A stretch of DNA of 64,000 bases from Pseudomonas sp. PSE14 (GCF_029203285.1 NZ_CP115669.1:4526001-4590000); one strand, 5' to 3'. Shown: positions 8,258 through 16,409, counted from the first letter of the stretch. The notes: generated from the sequence alone by a model not told the origin. Made by a program: numbers and translations.

Positions 8258-8267
8258 TGTATATACA
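8258..8267 (-). promoter_or_regulatory. HutC-type operator TGTA-TA-TACA
   Basis: TGTATATACA is a perfect palindrome that matches the TGTA-N2-TACA site known for HutC of Pseudomonas (from memory of that literature). It lies 154 bases upstream of hutU. It would cover the expected transcription start (near 8263) of the sigma-54-like promoter at 8274-8289, so HutC binding should block initiation until urocanate releases it. A second palindrome, ATATGCATAT, is at 8233-8242. Confidence 0.65.
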
Positions 8268-8273
8268 ACACAA

Positions 8274-8289
8274 TGCAAAGCAAGGGCCA
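8274..8289 (-). promoter_or_regulatory. Sigma-54 (RpoN) promoter of the hutU cluster
   Basis: Read on the minus strand, TGGCCC-TTGCT-TTGCA has the -24 GG and -12 GC elements at the exact spacing of the sigma-54 consensus TGGCAC-N5-TTGCW, with one mismatch in the -24 hexamer. The expected start is about 12 bases further, inside the HutC-type operator. Sigma-54 with the CbrB activator is the known control of hut genes in fluorescent pseudomonads. The 5' untranslated region would be about 160 bases. Confidence 0.6.
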
Positions 8290-8511
8290 GAAGAGACGGG
8301 CAGCCGCCCTGGGGTTCCCAATACTTGAGAAAAGATCTTTTATTTCAAATAGATGAAGTCATCGCAAAACTTCCGGAAGGAAGCTGCACGACGTGCAGGT
8401 GGCGAACTTTGAGGCGGGAAGGAGAGGAGAAAAAGTAACAGCGCGGTGCGCGAAGGTAACAAAACGGTGCATCCGGAGCGGCGATTCCGCCCCGGAAAGA
8501 CCGCGGAACGG
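8290..8511. other. Long upstream regulatory region of the hutU cluster
   Basis: This part of the 407-base gap between hutU and the regulator contains no gene. It holds an AT-rich stretch and three perfect dyads: AAAAGATCTTTT (8330-8341), TTCCGGAA (8371-8378) and CTGCACG-A-CGTGCAG (8384-8398). Two GTAACA repeats at 8435-8440 and 8456-8461 are 21 bases apart, two helical turns, and GTTACT lies at 8511. Their distance from the sigma-54-like promoter, about 150-240 bases, suits enhancer-binding sites, possibly for CbrB or NtrC. None is proven. Confidence 0.4.
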
Positions 8512-9255
8512 TTACTGCCCGAAGCGGCCTTCGAGGCGATAGCGCGATCCCGGATAGACCAGCCGCGCCGCACCCACCTGCCCCTTCGCCGACCAGGTAC
8601 GCCGGCGAATCAGCAGGCAGGCGTCGCCACGCTTGATCCGCAGCAGCTTGCAGTCCGCCGCCTCGGCATTGATCGCCTCCACCACGTGCTCCCCCTCGGT
8701 GAGCGGCGCCAGCTGGATCAGGTAGGCGTAGGGCGTGATGCGGGTGAAGTCCTGCTGCAGGTACTCGGGCGCGACTTCGGCGTTGACGAAGCGCTCCTCC
8801 AGTTGCACCGGCACTTCGTTCTCGTAGTGCACCACCACCGAGTGGAAGATACGGCTGACGTTCTCCAGTTCGAACGGCATGGCCAGGTCCGCCCCTTCGG
8901 GGAGCGGCTCGAGCAGCACTACCTCGCAACGGTGCTCATGACCGCGAGCGGCGATCTCCTCGGCAATGTTGTGGATCTCGAAGAGCGCGGCATGCCCCTT
9001 CTGCTCGGCGACGAAGGTGCCGACGCCCTGCAGACGCACCAGCACTCCCTCGATGGTCAGCTCGCGCAGCGCACGGTTGATGGTCATCCGGCTCACCCCC
9101 AGCAGGGTGAACAGTTCGCTCTCCGACGGCAGCTTGGAGTTGGGCTTCCAGACACCGTTGCGGATCTGCTGCAGGATGATCTCCTTGACCCGCGCGTACA
9201 GCGGCGCCGGGGTTTCCAGCGCGAACGCGGCCAGGGAGGAATGATCTTGGGACAC
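8512..9255 (-). CDS. HutC-like GntR-family repressor
   Basis: This 247-residue regulator has an N-terminal GntR winged helix (residues about 17-85, with P-L-Y-A-R-V-K-E-I-I, L-P-S-E-S-E-L and recognition helix S-R-M-T-I-N-R-A-L-R-E-L) and a C-terminal UTRA ligand domain as in HutC. HutC senses urocanate and represses hut genes. The gene lies upstream of the hutU cluster in the same orientation, and the matching TGTA-N2-TACA operator is in the gap. It is probably the local repressor, with urocanate or a related imidazole acid as inducer. Whether it is the only HutC of the genome cannot be seen here. It could also be named hutC; I leave the symbol open because the cluster is atypical. Confidence 0.88.
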   Translation of the reverse strand: MSQDHSSLAAFALETPAPLYARVKEIILQQIRNGVWKPNSKLPSESELFTLLGVSRMTINRALRELTIEGVLVRLQGVGTFVAEQKGHAALFEIHNIAEEIAARGHEHRCEVVLLEPLPEGADLAMPFELENVSRIFHSVVVHYENEVPVQLEERFVNAEVAPEYLQQDFTRITPYAYLIQLAPLTEGEHVVEAINAEAADCKLLRIKRGDACLLIRRRTWSAKGQVGAARLVYPGSRYRLEGRFGQ

Positions 9256-9334
9256 GGCAGCTCCTGCTCACAGGTGGGGACGACGGTCAGTTTAACCTTC
9301 CACCATGGCGCCGCCTATGCGGCGCCACCACAGA

Positions 9335-11050
9335 TCAGCGCGGCGCGATATGCGCCACCATCAGCTGCACGCTTTCATTGCCGCGGAACTCGTTGACGTC
9401 GAGCTTGTAGGCCACTTCCGCCCAACGCACGGTGGGGTTGGGCCAGACCTCGCGGTCGATGTTGAAGGCGATGGCGTCCAGCTGCAGCGAACCGCATTCG
9501 GTCTTGAGCACCAGCTTGAGGTGACGCTCGCCGACCACGCGCTGCTGGACAATCTGGAACACCCCGTGGAACAGCGGTTCGGGGAAGTGCTGCCCCCAGG
9601 GTCCGGCCTGGCGGATCGCCCGCGCCAGCTCCAGGTGGAACTCCTCTGCGCCGAGTTGGCCGTCGGAGAGCAGGCGACCGGTGAGGTCCTCCTCATCCAG
9701 CTGGCGGCGCACCTCGGCATCGAAAGCGGCGGCGAAGGCGCCGAAGTTTTCCTGCGGCAGCGACAGGCCGGCAGCCATGGCGTGGCCGCCGAACTTGCTG
9801 ATCAGCCCCGGATGACGCGCGGCCACCGCGTCCAGCGCATCGCGGATGTGGAAACCCGGTACCGAGCGCGCCGAACCCTTGAGGCTACCGTCGCCGGCAT
9901 CGGCGAAAGCAATGGTCGGACGGTGGTAGCGCTCCTTCAGGCGCGAGGCGAGGATGCCGATCACGCCCTGGTGCCACTCCGGGTCGAACAGGCACAGGCC
10001 GAAGGGCATCTCCTCCATCGGCAGCTCCTTGAGCTGGGCCAGCGCCTCGCGCTGCATGCCCTGCTCGATGGCCTTGCGGTCCTGGTTGAGCGCGTCGAGC
10101 TGCACCGCCATCTCGCGGGCGCGGCCCTCGTCCTCGCAGAGCAGCATTTCAATACCCAGGGACATGTCGTCCAGGCGGCCGGCGGCGTTCAAGCGTGGGC
10201 CGAGGATGAAGCCCAGGTCCGTGGAGGTGATCCGCCGGCAATCGCGCCCGGCCACTTCCAGCAGCGCGCGCAGCCCCGGACGGGCCCGGCCGGCGCGAAT
10301 GCGCGCCAGGCCCTGGTGCACCAGGATGCGATTGTTGGCGTCCAGCGGCACCACGTCGGCGACGCTGCCCAGGGATACCAGGTCGAGCAATTCGGCGAGG
10401 TTCGGTTCGGCGATGCCGCGCGCGGCGAACCAGCCGCGCTCACGCAGGCGCGCGCGCAGGGCGAGCATCACATAGAAGATCACCCCAACGCCGGCCATGG
10501 CCTTGCTGGGGAAGTCGCAGCCGGGCTGGTTCGGGTTGACGATGGCATCGGCGGCGGGCAGCTCCGGCCCCGGCAGGTGGTGGTCGGTGACCAGCACACG
10601 CAGGCCGGCGGCCTTGGCAGCGGCGACGCCGTCGATGCTGGAGATGCCGTTGTCCACGGTCACCAGCAGGTCCGGGCGCTTTTCCAGCGCCACGGCGACG
10701 ATTTCCGGGGTCAGGCCGTAGCCGTACTCGAAGCGGTTCGGCACCAGGTAATCGACCCAGGCCGCGCCGAGCATGCGCAACGCCAGCACGCCAACGCTGC
10801 TGGCGGTGGCGCCGTCGGCGTCGAAGTCACCGACATAGAGAATCCGCTGGCCCTTCTCCAGCGCATCGACCAGCAGCTCCACCGCCGCATCGACGCCCTT
10901 GAGCTGCTGATACGGGATCAACCGCGCCAGCCCCTTGTCCAGCTCGGCGGCGCTCTGTACACCACGGGCGGCGTAGAGGCGGGTCAGCAGTGGCGGCAGG
11001 TCGCCGAGGTCGGGCAATTGCTCCGGGAGCGGGCGGGATTCAATGCGCAT
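9335..11050 (-). CDS. recJ: Single-stranded-DNA-specific exonuclease RecJ
   Basis: This 571-residue 5'-3' single-strand DNA exonuclease acts in RecF-pathway recombination, base excision and mismatch repair, and uses Mn2+/Mg2+. The DHH phosphoesterase motifs are clear: Y-V-G-D-F-D-A-D-G (72-80), T-V-D-N-G-I (131-136) and V-T-D-H-H-L-P-G with Asp156-His157-His158. The C-terminal DHHA1-like segment with K-F-G-G-H-A-M-A-A-G is also present. Length is normal. It follows yaeQ on the minus strand after 68 bases, the same neighbours as in PAO1 as I recall. A G+C-rich hairpin GGCGCCGC-CTAT-GCGGCGCC lies just after the stop at 9307-9326 but has no U-tract. Confidence 0.97.
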   Translation of the reverse strand: MRIESRPLPEQLPDLGDLPPLLTRLYAARGVQSAAELDKGLARLIPYQQLKGVDAAVELLVDALEKGQRILYVGDFDADGATASSVGVLALRMLGAAWVDYLVPNRFEYGYGLTPEIVAVALEKRPDLLVTVDNGISSIDGVAAAKAAGLRVLVTDHHLPGPELPAADAIVNPNQPGCDFPSKAMAGVGVIFYVMLALRARLRERGWFAARGIAEPNLAELLDLVSLGSVADVVPLDANNRILVHQGLARIRAGRARPGLRALLEVAGRDCRRITSTDLGFILGPRLNAAGRLDDMSLGIEMLLCEDEGRAREMAVQLDALNQDRKAIEQGMQREALAQLKELPMEEMPFGLCLFDPEWHQGVIGILASRLKERYHRPTIAFADAGDGSLKGSARSVPGFHIRDALDAVAARHPGLISKFGGHAMAAGLSLPQENFGAFAAAFDAEVRRQLDEEDLTGRLLSDGQLGAEEFHLELARAIRQAGPWGQHFPEPLFHGVFQIVQQRVVGERHLKLVLKTECGSLQLDAIAFNIDREVWPNPTVRWAEVAYKLDVNEFRGNESVQLMVAHIAPR

Positions 11051-11118
11051 GGAGGTTCCGGTGATTTCGTCTCAGGCGCCGATCCCGGCGCCCTGGTTAC
11101 AGCGGGTAACTCTGGCGA

Positions 11119-11658
11119 TCAACGCTCGCCCATCAGCCACTCTACTTGCAGCTCGTGCTGGCCACGCTCGTCGGTGACGAAGATGGTTCCTTCGCTGATC
11201 ATTACGGTCCAGTTGATCGAGCGCGGCAGGTCGCGGGAGATTTCCTCCAGCGGTTCCTGGGGCATGGCGACGACGTTGAGGTTCTTCAGGTGGCGCACCG
11301 TGTCGAGCACCTTGGTGGTCCACACGCGCAGGTTGCCGTAGGCGACCAGGGTCAGCTTCTCGCAGCGGCGCGAGCACCAGGTCAGGCGCTCGGCGTCAGG
11401 CTGGCCTACTTCGATCCAGTGCAGGACGCGATCATCCAGGCTCTTTTCCCACAGCGAAGGTTCTTCCACGTCCGACAGACCGCGGCCGAAGGCCAGCTGC
11501 TCGTTGTACCAGATGACGTAGGCCAGCAGACGCACCGCCAGGCGCTCCTCGGTTTCCGAGGGGTGGCGGGCGACGGTGAAGCGCAGAGTCTCGTAGACCC
11601 CACGGTCGAGGTCGGTCAGGCTGATATCGGCTTTGTAGGGCGTGGCGGACAGGGCCAT
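11119..11658 (-). CDS. yaeQ: YaeQ family protein
   Basis: This 179-residue YaeQ has the PD-(D/E)XK nuclease-like fold by family knowledge, but no confirmed biochemical activity. The whole length fits the family (M-A-L-S-A-T-P-Y-K-A-D-I-S-L-T-D start, R-L-L-A-Y-V-I-W and S-L-D-D-R-V-L-H-W-I-E-V-G-Q-P-D in the centre, I-N-W-T-V-M-I-S-E-G-T-I-F-V near the end). In E. coli it was once linked to RfaH suppression. It is placed upstream of recJ in the same direction and may share its transcript. Confidence 0.92.
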   Translation of the reverse strand: MALSATPYKADISLTDLDRGVYETLRFTVARHPSETEERLAVRLLAYVIWYNEQLAFGRGLSDVEEPSLWEKSLDDRVLHWIEVGQPDAERLTWCSRRCEKLTLVAYGNLRVWTTKVLDTVRHLKNLNVVAMPQEPLEEISRDLPRSINWTVMISEGTIFVTDERGQHELQVEWLMGER

Positions 11659-11719
11659 GGGGATTCCCGGCGAATTTTGGAAGGCGGCAAGTCTACCGCG
11701 AAAGCACCGGGTTGGTGGC

Positions 11720-12898
11720 TCACTCGCGCGTACGGCGGTCGGTTCCCGGCTCCGGAGCGGCCAGCTCGATGCGGTTGCGCCCCTTGGCCTTGGCGGCGTA
11801 GAGCGCCTGGTCGGCCAGCGCCAGCAGGCGCGTCAGATCGTGCCCGGCCTCGCGGGTGGTGGCGATGCCGATGCTCACGCTGAGCTGCCCTTCGGCCATG
11901 AACGGCAGTTCGGCGAATTCGCGGCGCACCCGCTCGGCCACCTGGCAGGCGCCTTCGGTATCGGCGGACACCAGCAGGCAGGCGAACTCCTCCCCGCCGA
12001 TGCGTGCGAACAGGTCCTGCTTGCGCATGCGTGAGGCAGTGATGCGGCTGAACTCCACCAGCACCCGGTCGCCGGCGGGATGGCCGAAGGAGTCATTGAG
12101 GCGCTTGAAGTTGTCCAGGTCGCAGAGCAGCAGCGAAGCCTGCTCGCCGCGCTCGGCGCACAGGCGCAAGGCGCGCTCGCCGGAATCCATGAAAGCCCGG
12201 CGATTGCCGGCGCCGGTCAGTGGATCGCTCAGCGCGGCGCTGCGGAAGCCCAGCTCGGCGCGCTCCTTGACCATCGCCAGGGTCGCGAAGGCGATGCCGA
12301 TGGCGTAGAGCATGGTTTCGAAGACCAGCAAGGTGAAGAAGGTGCTGCCCTGGCCATTGTTGCTGGCGCTCTCGAAGGGCATGCCACGGTCGACCGCCAG
12401 GCGCACCATGTAGAAGCCGCCGTGGAACAGCATCAGCGCCAGGGGCGGACGCAGCTCCACCTCCAGCTTGCGGCGGCTGCGCAGCAGCTCGCTGACGGAC
12501 GCCAGGCAATAGGCGATGGTGATCGAGGTACTGACGAACACTCGAGCCGACAGGGACTCGTAGAACGCAGGCCAGAGGCACAGCAACGCCCACAGGGCCG
12601 CGCCAGCGCCGATCAACGGCCAGTGCGGGCGGCGCCCGGCGAACACCCGCATGGACGTCCAGTTCATCGCCGCGCAAAGGTGCAGGATGACGTTGCCCAG
12701 CAGGATCGGCACCAGATCGATGCCCATTCCCCGCAAGGTCCCCAGGAAGGTGCCCAGCGCCCCCAGCAGGAGCATCGCGCTCATGTAGCCGAGCGTCGGC
12801 TCGCGGCGGCCGCTGTGCCAGGCGAACGCCATCAGCACCCCGACCAGGGTGAGCACGTAGAGATCGACCACGACCAGCGTTGGCAGGCTCAGGACCAT
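11720..12898 (-). CDS. Membrane-bound diguanylate cyclase
   Basis: This is a 392-residue inner-membrane GGDEF protein that makes cyclic di-GMP from GTP. Residues about 5-210 contain six or seven hydrophobic helices that could form a sensory membrane domain. The catalytic domain covers about 222-380 with the active-site motif G-G-E-E-F at 301-305. The inhibitory I-site R-K-Q-D (292-295) is five residues before it, so feedback inhibition by product is expected. The start at 12898 follows GAGGGGG; the upstream ATG at 12928 adds only a glycine/arginine run. There is no EAL domain. The signal it senses is unknown. It is divergent from the CoA-transferase gene at 13158 across a 259-base gap. Confidence 0.92.
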   Translation of the reverse strand: MVLSLPTLVVVDLYVLTLVGVLMAFAWHSGRREPTLGYMSAMLLLGALGTFLGTLRGMGIDLVPILLGNVILHLCAAMNWTSMRVFAGRRPHWPLIGAGAALWALLCLWPAFYESLSARVFVSTSITIAYCLASVSELLRSRRKLEVELRPPLALMLFHGGFYMVRLAVDRGMPFESASNNGQGSTFFTLLVFETMLYAIGIAFATLAMVKERAELGFRSAALSDPLTGAGNRRAFMDSGERALRLCAERGEQASLLLCDLDNFKRLNDSFGHPAGDRVLVEFSRITASRMRKQDLFARIGGEEFACLLVSADTEGACQVAERVRREFAELPFMAEGQLSVSIGIATTREAGHDLTRLLALADQALYAAKAKGRNRIELAAPEPGTDRRTRE

Positions 12899-13157
12899 GC
12901 CACCCCCTCGCCTTCCGCCTGCACGCATCCCGCAGGGAGCGCCGGAGGGCCGGGGAAGTGGAATGACGGAAGCGCGCGCATCGGGGGTTACCCTGCCCAG
13001 AGTCGGACGAGCTGACAGAAGTGTCCTCGGATAAGGTTACTCTACGCGTGCCCATCGTCGGCGCAAAGCTCCGATGGTAGACGGTCGGCCCGGCGGCCTG
13101 TTCGAACGTCCGCGCGGGCGGTAAAGTCCGCCGACCACTCGCCGAACGGACCGACCG

Positions 13158-14357
13158 ATGAACACCACCACCAAACCCCTCGCCGGCCTCAAAGTGATCG
13201 AACTGGGCACGCTGATCGCCGGTCCCTTCGCCTCGCGCCTGTGCGCGGAATTCGGCGCCGAGGTGATCAAGGTCGAATCACCCGACGGCGGCGACCCGCT
13301 GCGCAAGTGGCGCAAGCTCTACGAAGGCACCTCGCTGTGGTGGTTCGTGCAGGCCCGCAACAAACGCTCGCTGACCCTGAACCTCAAACACGAGTCCGGG
13401 CGCGAGGTGCTGAAGAAACTGCTGGCTGAGGCCGACATCCTGATCGAGAACTTCCGTCCCGGCGTGCTGGAAAAGCTCGGCCTGGGCTGGGACGTGATCC
13501 GCGCGCTGAATCCGAAGCTGGTGATGGTGCGCCTGTCCGGTTTCGGTCAGAGCGGCCCCTACAAGGACCAGCCGGGCTTCGGCGCGGTGGGCGAGTCCAT
13601 GGGCGGGCTGCGCTACATCACCGGCTTCGAAGACCGCCCGCCGGTACGCACCGGCATCTCCATCGGCGACTCCATCGCCGCGTTGTGGGGCGTGATCGGC
13701 GCGCTCATGGCGCTGCGTCACCGCGAGGTCAACGGCGGCCAGGGCCAGGTAGTGGACGTGGCGCTGTATGAAGCGGTATTCGCCATGATGGAATCGATGG
13801 TGCCGGAGTTCGACGTGTTCGGCTTCATCCGCGAGCGCAGCGGCAACATCATGCCCGGCATCACGCCCTCCTCCGTGCACACCACGGCCGACGGCAAGCA
13901 CGTGCAGATCGCCGCCAACGGCGACGCGATCTTCCGCCGCTTCATGCTCGCCATCGGCCGCACCGACCTGGCGGACGATCCGCAGTTGGCCGACAACGCC
14001 GGACGCGACCAGCGGCGTGACGAGCTGTACGGGGTGATCGACCGCTGGGCCCGCTCCGAGCCCCTGGACACCGTGCTGAAGGTCCTGGGCGAAGCCGAAG
14101 TGCCGGCCAGCCGCATCTACTCCGCCGAGGACATGTTCGCCGACCCGCAATTCCTCGCCCGCGAGATGTTCCTCTCGGCGAAGCTGCCGGACGGCAAGCC
14201 CTTCCGCATGCCAGGCATCGTGCCCAAGCTCTCCGACACCCCCGGCTCAGCCGACTGGATCGGTCCAGCTCTGGGCGAGCATACCGATGAGGTGCTCGGT
14301 GGACTGGGTTATGACGCGGCGGCTATCGCTGCGCTGCGTCAGCAGGGGGCGGTGTAG
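13158..14357 (+). CDS. CaiB/BaiF CoA-transferase family protein (second copy, isolated)
   Basis: This 399-residue family III CoA-transferase has L-K-V-I-E-L-G-T-L-I-A-G-P-F at 11-24, E-N-F-R-P-G at 97-102 and the catalytic Asp171 in S-I-G-D-S-I-A-A-L. It differs clearly from the transferase at 5248-6420 and has no acyl-CoA dehydrogenase, lyase or hydratase partner next to it. Related proteins include itaconate, succinate-mesaconate and citramalate transferases, so a dicarboxylic acid is plausible, but no specificity can be read. Its TAG stop is the first part of a GTAGGGCGTAC repeat remnant. Two hairpins follow: a 16-base-arm REP at 14397 and a terminator-like stem at 14463. Confidence 0.85.
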   Translation: MNTTTKPLAGLKVIELGTLIAGPFASRLCAEFGAEVIKVESPDGGDPLRKWRKLYEGTSLWWFVQARNKRSLTLNLKHESGREVLKKLLAEADILIENFRPGVLEKLGLGWDVIRALNPKLVMVRLSGFGQSGPYKDQPGFGAVGESMGGLRYITGFEDRPPVRTGISIGDSIAALWGVIGALMALRHREVNGGQGQVVDVALYEAVFAMMESMVPEFDVFGFIRERSGNIMPGITPSSVHTTADGKHVQIAANGDAIFRRFMLAIGRTDLADDPQLADNAGRDQRRDELYGVIDRWARSEPLDTVLKVLGEAEVPASRIYSAEDMFADPQFLAREMFLSAKLPDGKPFRMPGIVPKLSDTPGSADWIGPALGEHTDEVLGGLGYDAAAIAALRQQGAV

Positions 14358-14396
14358 GGCGTACGCCGTTACGGCCATTCTCCCGGGGAACACGGC

Positions 14397-14431
14397 TTTT
14401 GTAGGAGCGGACTCTGTCCGCTCCTACAAAA
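14397..14431. repeat. REP palindrome (GTAGGAGCGGAC type)
   Basis: Perfect 16-base arms TTTTGTAGGAGCGGAC and GTCCGCTCCTACAAAA surround TCT. The core GTAGGAGCG is shared with the REPIN elements at 30527-30605 and 63169-63241. In this place it can also act as a transcript-end hairpin for the CoA-transferase gene. Confidence 0.75.
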
Positions 14432-14462
14432 GCACGTCCCCGTAGCTACAGACCAGTAACGC

Positions 14463-14487
14463 AAACGCCGCCCCAGGGCGGCGTTTT
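14463..14487. terminator. Bidirectional rho-independent terminator
   Basis: AAACGCCGCCC-CA-GGGCGGCGTTT with flanking T/A runs on both strands. It lies between the CoA-transferase gene (plus) and the DUF3509 gene (minus), which converge here. Confidence 0.75.
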
Positions 14488-14509
14488 AACTTGCGCAAAC
14501 CAGGCCCAA

Positions 14510-14791
14510 TCACATCCCGTAGCTAAGCACCTGAGCACGCTGCCGCAGGGCAGCAATGACATCGTCCTCCATCCGCCCCTCCTGGATCAGCAGGTCGCGG
14601 CGAACCGACTGGATCGCTTCCTCGCGCTGGTTCTCATCGGCCAGTTGCTGGCCATCGATCACCCGGCGCAATACAACCTCGCCTTCGTCGTTGGTCAGGG
14701 TCAGGATGCGGCCGCCATCGGGGCGCGCCAAGCCCAGGGACGGAGTATAGGGAGCGAAGGTCTCGGTCAGCAGTACGCTCAGCCGGTCCAT
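14510..14791 (-). CDS. DUF3509-type small protein (93 aa)
   Basis: The ATG at 14791 has AGGAGATATGAC directly upstream, so the protein is 93 residues. It begins M-D-R-L-S-V-L-L-T-E-T-F-A-P-Y and carries L-A-R-P-D-G-G-R-I-L-T-L-T, R-R-V-I and I-Q-S-V-R-R-D-L-L-I, a pattern I associate with the Pseudomonas DUF3509 family. No function is known for that family. It stands alone between two terminators, downstream of thrC but in a separate unit (157 bases from the thrC stop, with a terminator between). Confidence 0.7.
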   Translation of the reverse strand: MDRLSVLLTETFAPYTPSLGLARPDGGRILTLTNDEGEVVLRRVIDGQQLADENQREEAIQSVRRDLLIQEGRMEDDVIAALRQRAQVLSYGM

Positions 14792-14902
14792 GTCATATCT
14801 CCTTGTTGCGAAATGAAAAACCTGAAGAGAAGACATCACCGCCGGCGATTAAGTTCGTCCTGCTTATTACCGCTGGTCCATAAGACCCAGATAGTCGCCC
14901 AT

Positions 14903-14932
14903 GAAAAAGCCCGCCATGAGGCGGGCTTTTTC
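14903..14932 (-). terminator. Terminator after thrC
   Basis: GAAAAAGCCCGCC-ATGA-GGCGGGCTTTTTC is a perfect stem with U-tracts on either strand, 17 bases beyond the thrC stop. Confidence 0.85.
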
Positions 14933-14948
14933 ATCGATCCGTGAGGGA

Positions 14949-16358
14949 TCAGAGCGGCTTGCCACGGTTGCCGTGAGCGCTGACGAAGGCCTGGACCTTG
15001 GCCAGTTCGTTCGGCAGCACGGTGCAACGCTCTTCGCGCTGGAACAGGTCGGCCAGGTGCGCCGGCAGTGCCGGAACGGCCTCGATGCCGGCCTTCTCCA
15101 CCGCTTCCGGGAACTTGACCGGATGCGCGGTGCCCAGGGTGACCATGGGCACGGCCAGGCTGCGGCGGCATTCGCGGGCCGCGCGCACGCCGATGGCGGT
15201 GTGCGGGTCCAGCAGTTCGCCACATTCGGCGTAGACCTGGGCGATGGTTTCGCAGGTCTCTTCGTCGCTCACCGCCAGGGAGTCGAACAGGCGGCGGGCT
15301 TCGGTCCAGCGGTCATCTTCGACGGCCAGCTTGCCGGTGGCCTTGAAGTTGTCCATCAGCTCGGCGACGGCCTTGCCGTTGCGGCCATGCAGGTCGAACA
15401 GCAGGCGCTCGAAGTTGGACGAGACCATGATGTCCATGGACGGCGACAGCGACGCGTGCAGGGTGTCCTTGTCGTAGCGGTTGCCGGACATGAAGCGGTG
15501 CAGGATGTCGTTGCGATTGGTCGCGACGATCAGTTGGCTGACCGGCAGGCCCATGTTGCGCGCCAGGTAGCCGGCGAAGATGTCGCCGAAGTTGCCGGTG
15601 GGCACCGAGAAGGCCACGGAACGGGCCGGGGCGCCGAGCTGGATGGCGGCGTGGAAGTAGTAAACGATCTGGGCCATGATCCGCGCCCAGTTGATCGAGT
15701 TCACCGCCACCAGACGGGTGCCCTTCAGGAAGCCCTGGTCGGCGAAGCTGGCCTTGACCATCTCCTGGCAGTCGTCGAAGTTGCCTTCGATGGCGATGTT
15801 GTGGATGTTTTCGCCAAGGATGGTGGTCATCTGACGGCGCTGCACCTCGGACACACGGTTGTGCGGGTGCATGATGAAGATGTCGACGTTCTCGCAGGCC
15901 TTGCAGCCTTCGATGGCGGCCGAGCCGGTGTCGCCGGAGGTGGCACCCATGATCACCACACGCTCGCCGCGCTTGGTCAGCACATGGTCGAGCAGGCGGC
16001 CGAGCAGTTGCAGGGCGAAGTCCTTGAAGGCCAGGGTCGGGCCGTGGAACAGCTCCAGCACCCACTCGTTGCCGTTGAGCTGGCGCAGCGGCGCCACGGC
16101 GTTGTGGGCGAAGACACCGTAGGTCTCTTCGAGGATCTTCTTGAAGTCGGCGTCGGAGATGCTGCCGGCAACGAACGGGCGCATCACGCGGAAGGCCAGC
16201 TCGTGGTACGGCAGGCCGGCCCAGGAGGCGATCTCCTCGACGGTGAAGCGCGGCAGGTTTTCCGGCACGTAGAGGCCGCCGTCGCTGGCCAGGCCAGCCA
16301 GCAGCACGTCTTCGAAGTTCAGCGCGGGCGCCTGGCCGCGGGTACTGATGTAACGCAT
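14949..16358 (-). CDS. thrC: Threonine synthase
   Basis: This 469-residue PLP enzyme converts O-phospho-L-homoserine to L-threonine, the last step of threonine synthesis. The N-terminus M-R-Y-I-S-T-R-G is typical of the long threonine synthases, and the PLP lysine is in G-P-T-L-A-F-K-D-F-A-L-Q (about residue 110). The phosphate-binding loop G-A-T-S-G-D-T-G-S-A and the N-R-N-D-I-L segment are present. It follows hom on the minus strand after 51 bases, so the two consecutive steps from homoserine share an operon. A strong terminator ends the unit. Confidence 0.98.
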   Translation of the reverse strand: MRYISTRGQAPALNFEDVLLAGLASDGGLYVPENLPRFTVEEIASWAGLPYHELAFRVMRPFVAGSISDADFKKILEETYGVFAHNAVAPLRQLNGNEWVLELFHGPTLAFKDFALQLLGRLLDHVLTKRGERVVIMGATSGDTGSAAIEGCKACENVDIFIMHPHNRVSEVQRRQMTTILGENIHNIAIEGNFDDCQEMVKASFADQGFLKGTRLVAVNSINWARIMAQIVYYFHAAIQLGAPARSVAFSVPTGNFGDIFAGYLARNMGLPVSQLIVATNRNDILHRFMSGNRYDKDTLHASLSPSMDIMVSSNFERLLFDLHGRNGKAVAELMDNFKATGKLAVEDDRWTEARRLFDSLAVSDEETCETIAQVYAECGELLDPHTAIGVRAARECRRSLAVPMVTLGTAHPVKFPEAVEKAGIEAVPALPAHLADLFQREERCTVLPNELAKVQAFVSAHGNRGKPL

Positions 16359-16409
16359 GGTGTGAAACCTTCGGGTGGGCGGCGGCGCGCAGGCGCCGCC
16401 GCGATCGAT

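Noticed and set aside
9307-9326. GGCGCCGC-CTAT-GCGGCGCC as recJ terminator
   Set aside because: Perfect hairpin but no T-tract on either strand, so it is mentioned only with recJ.
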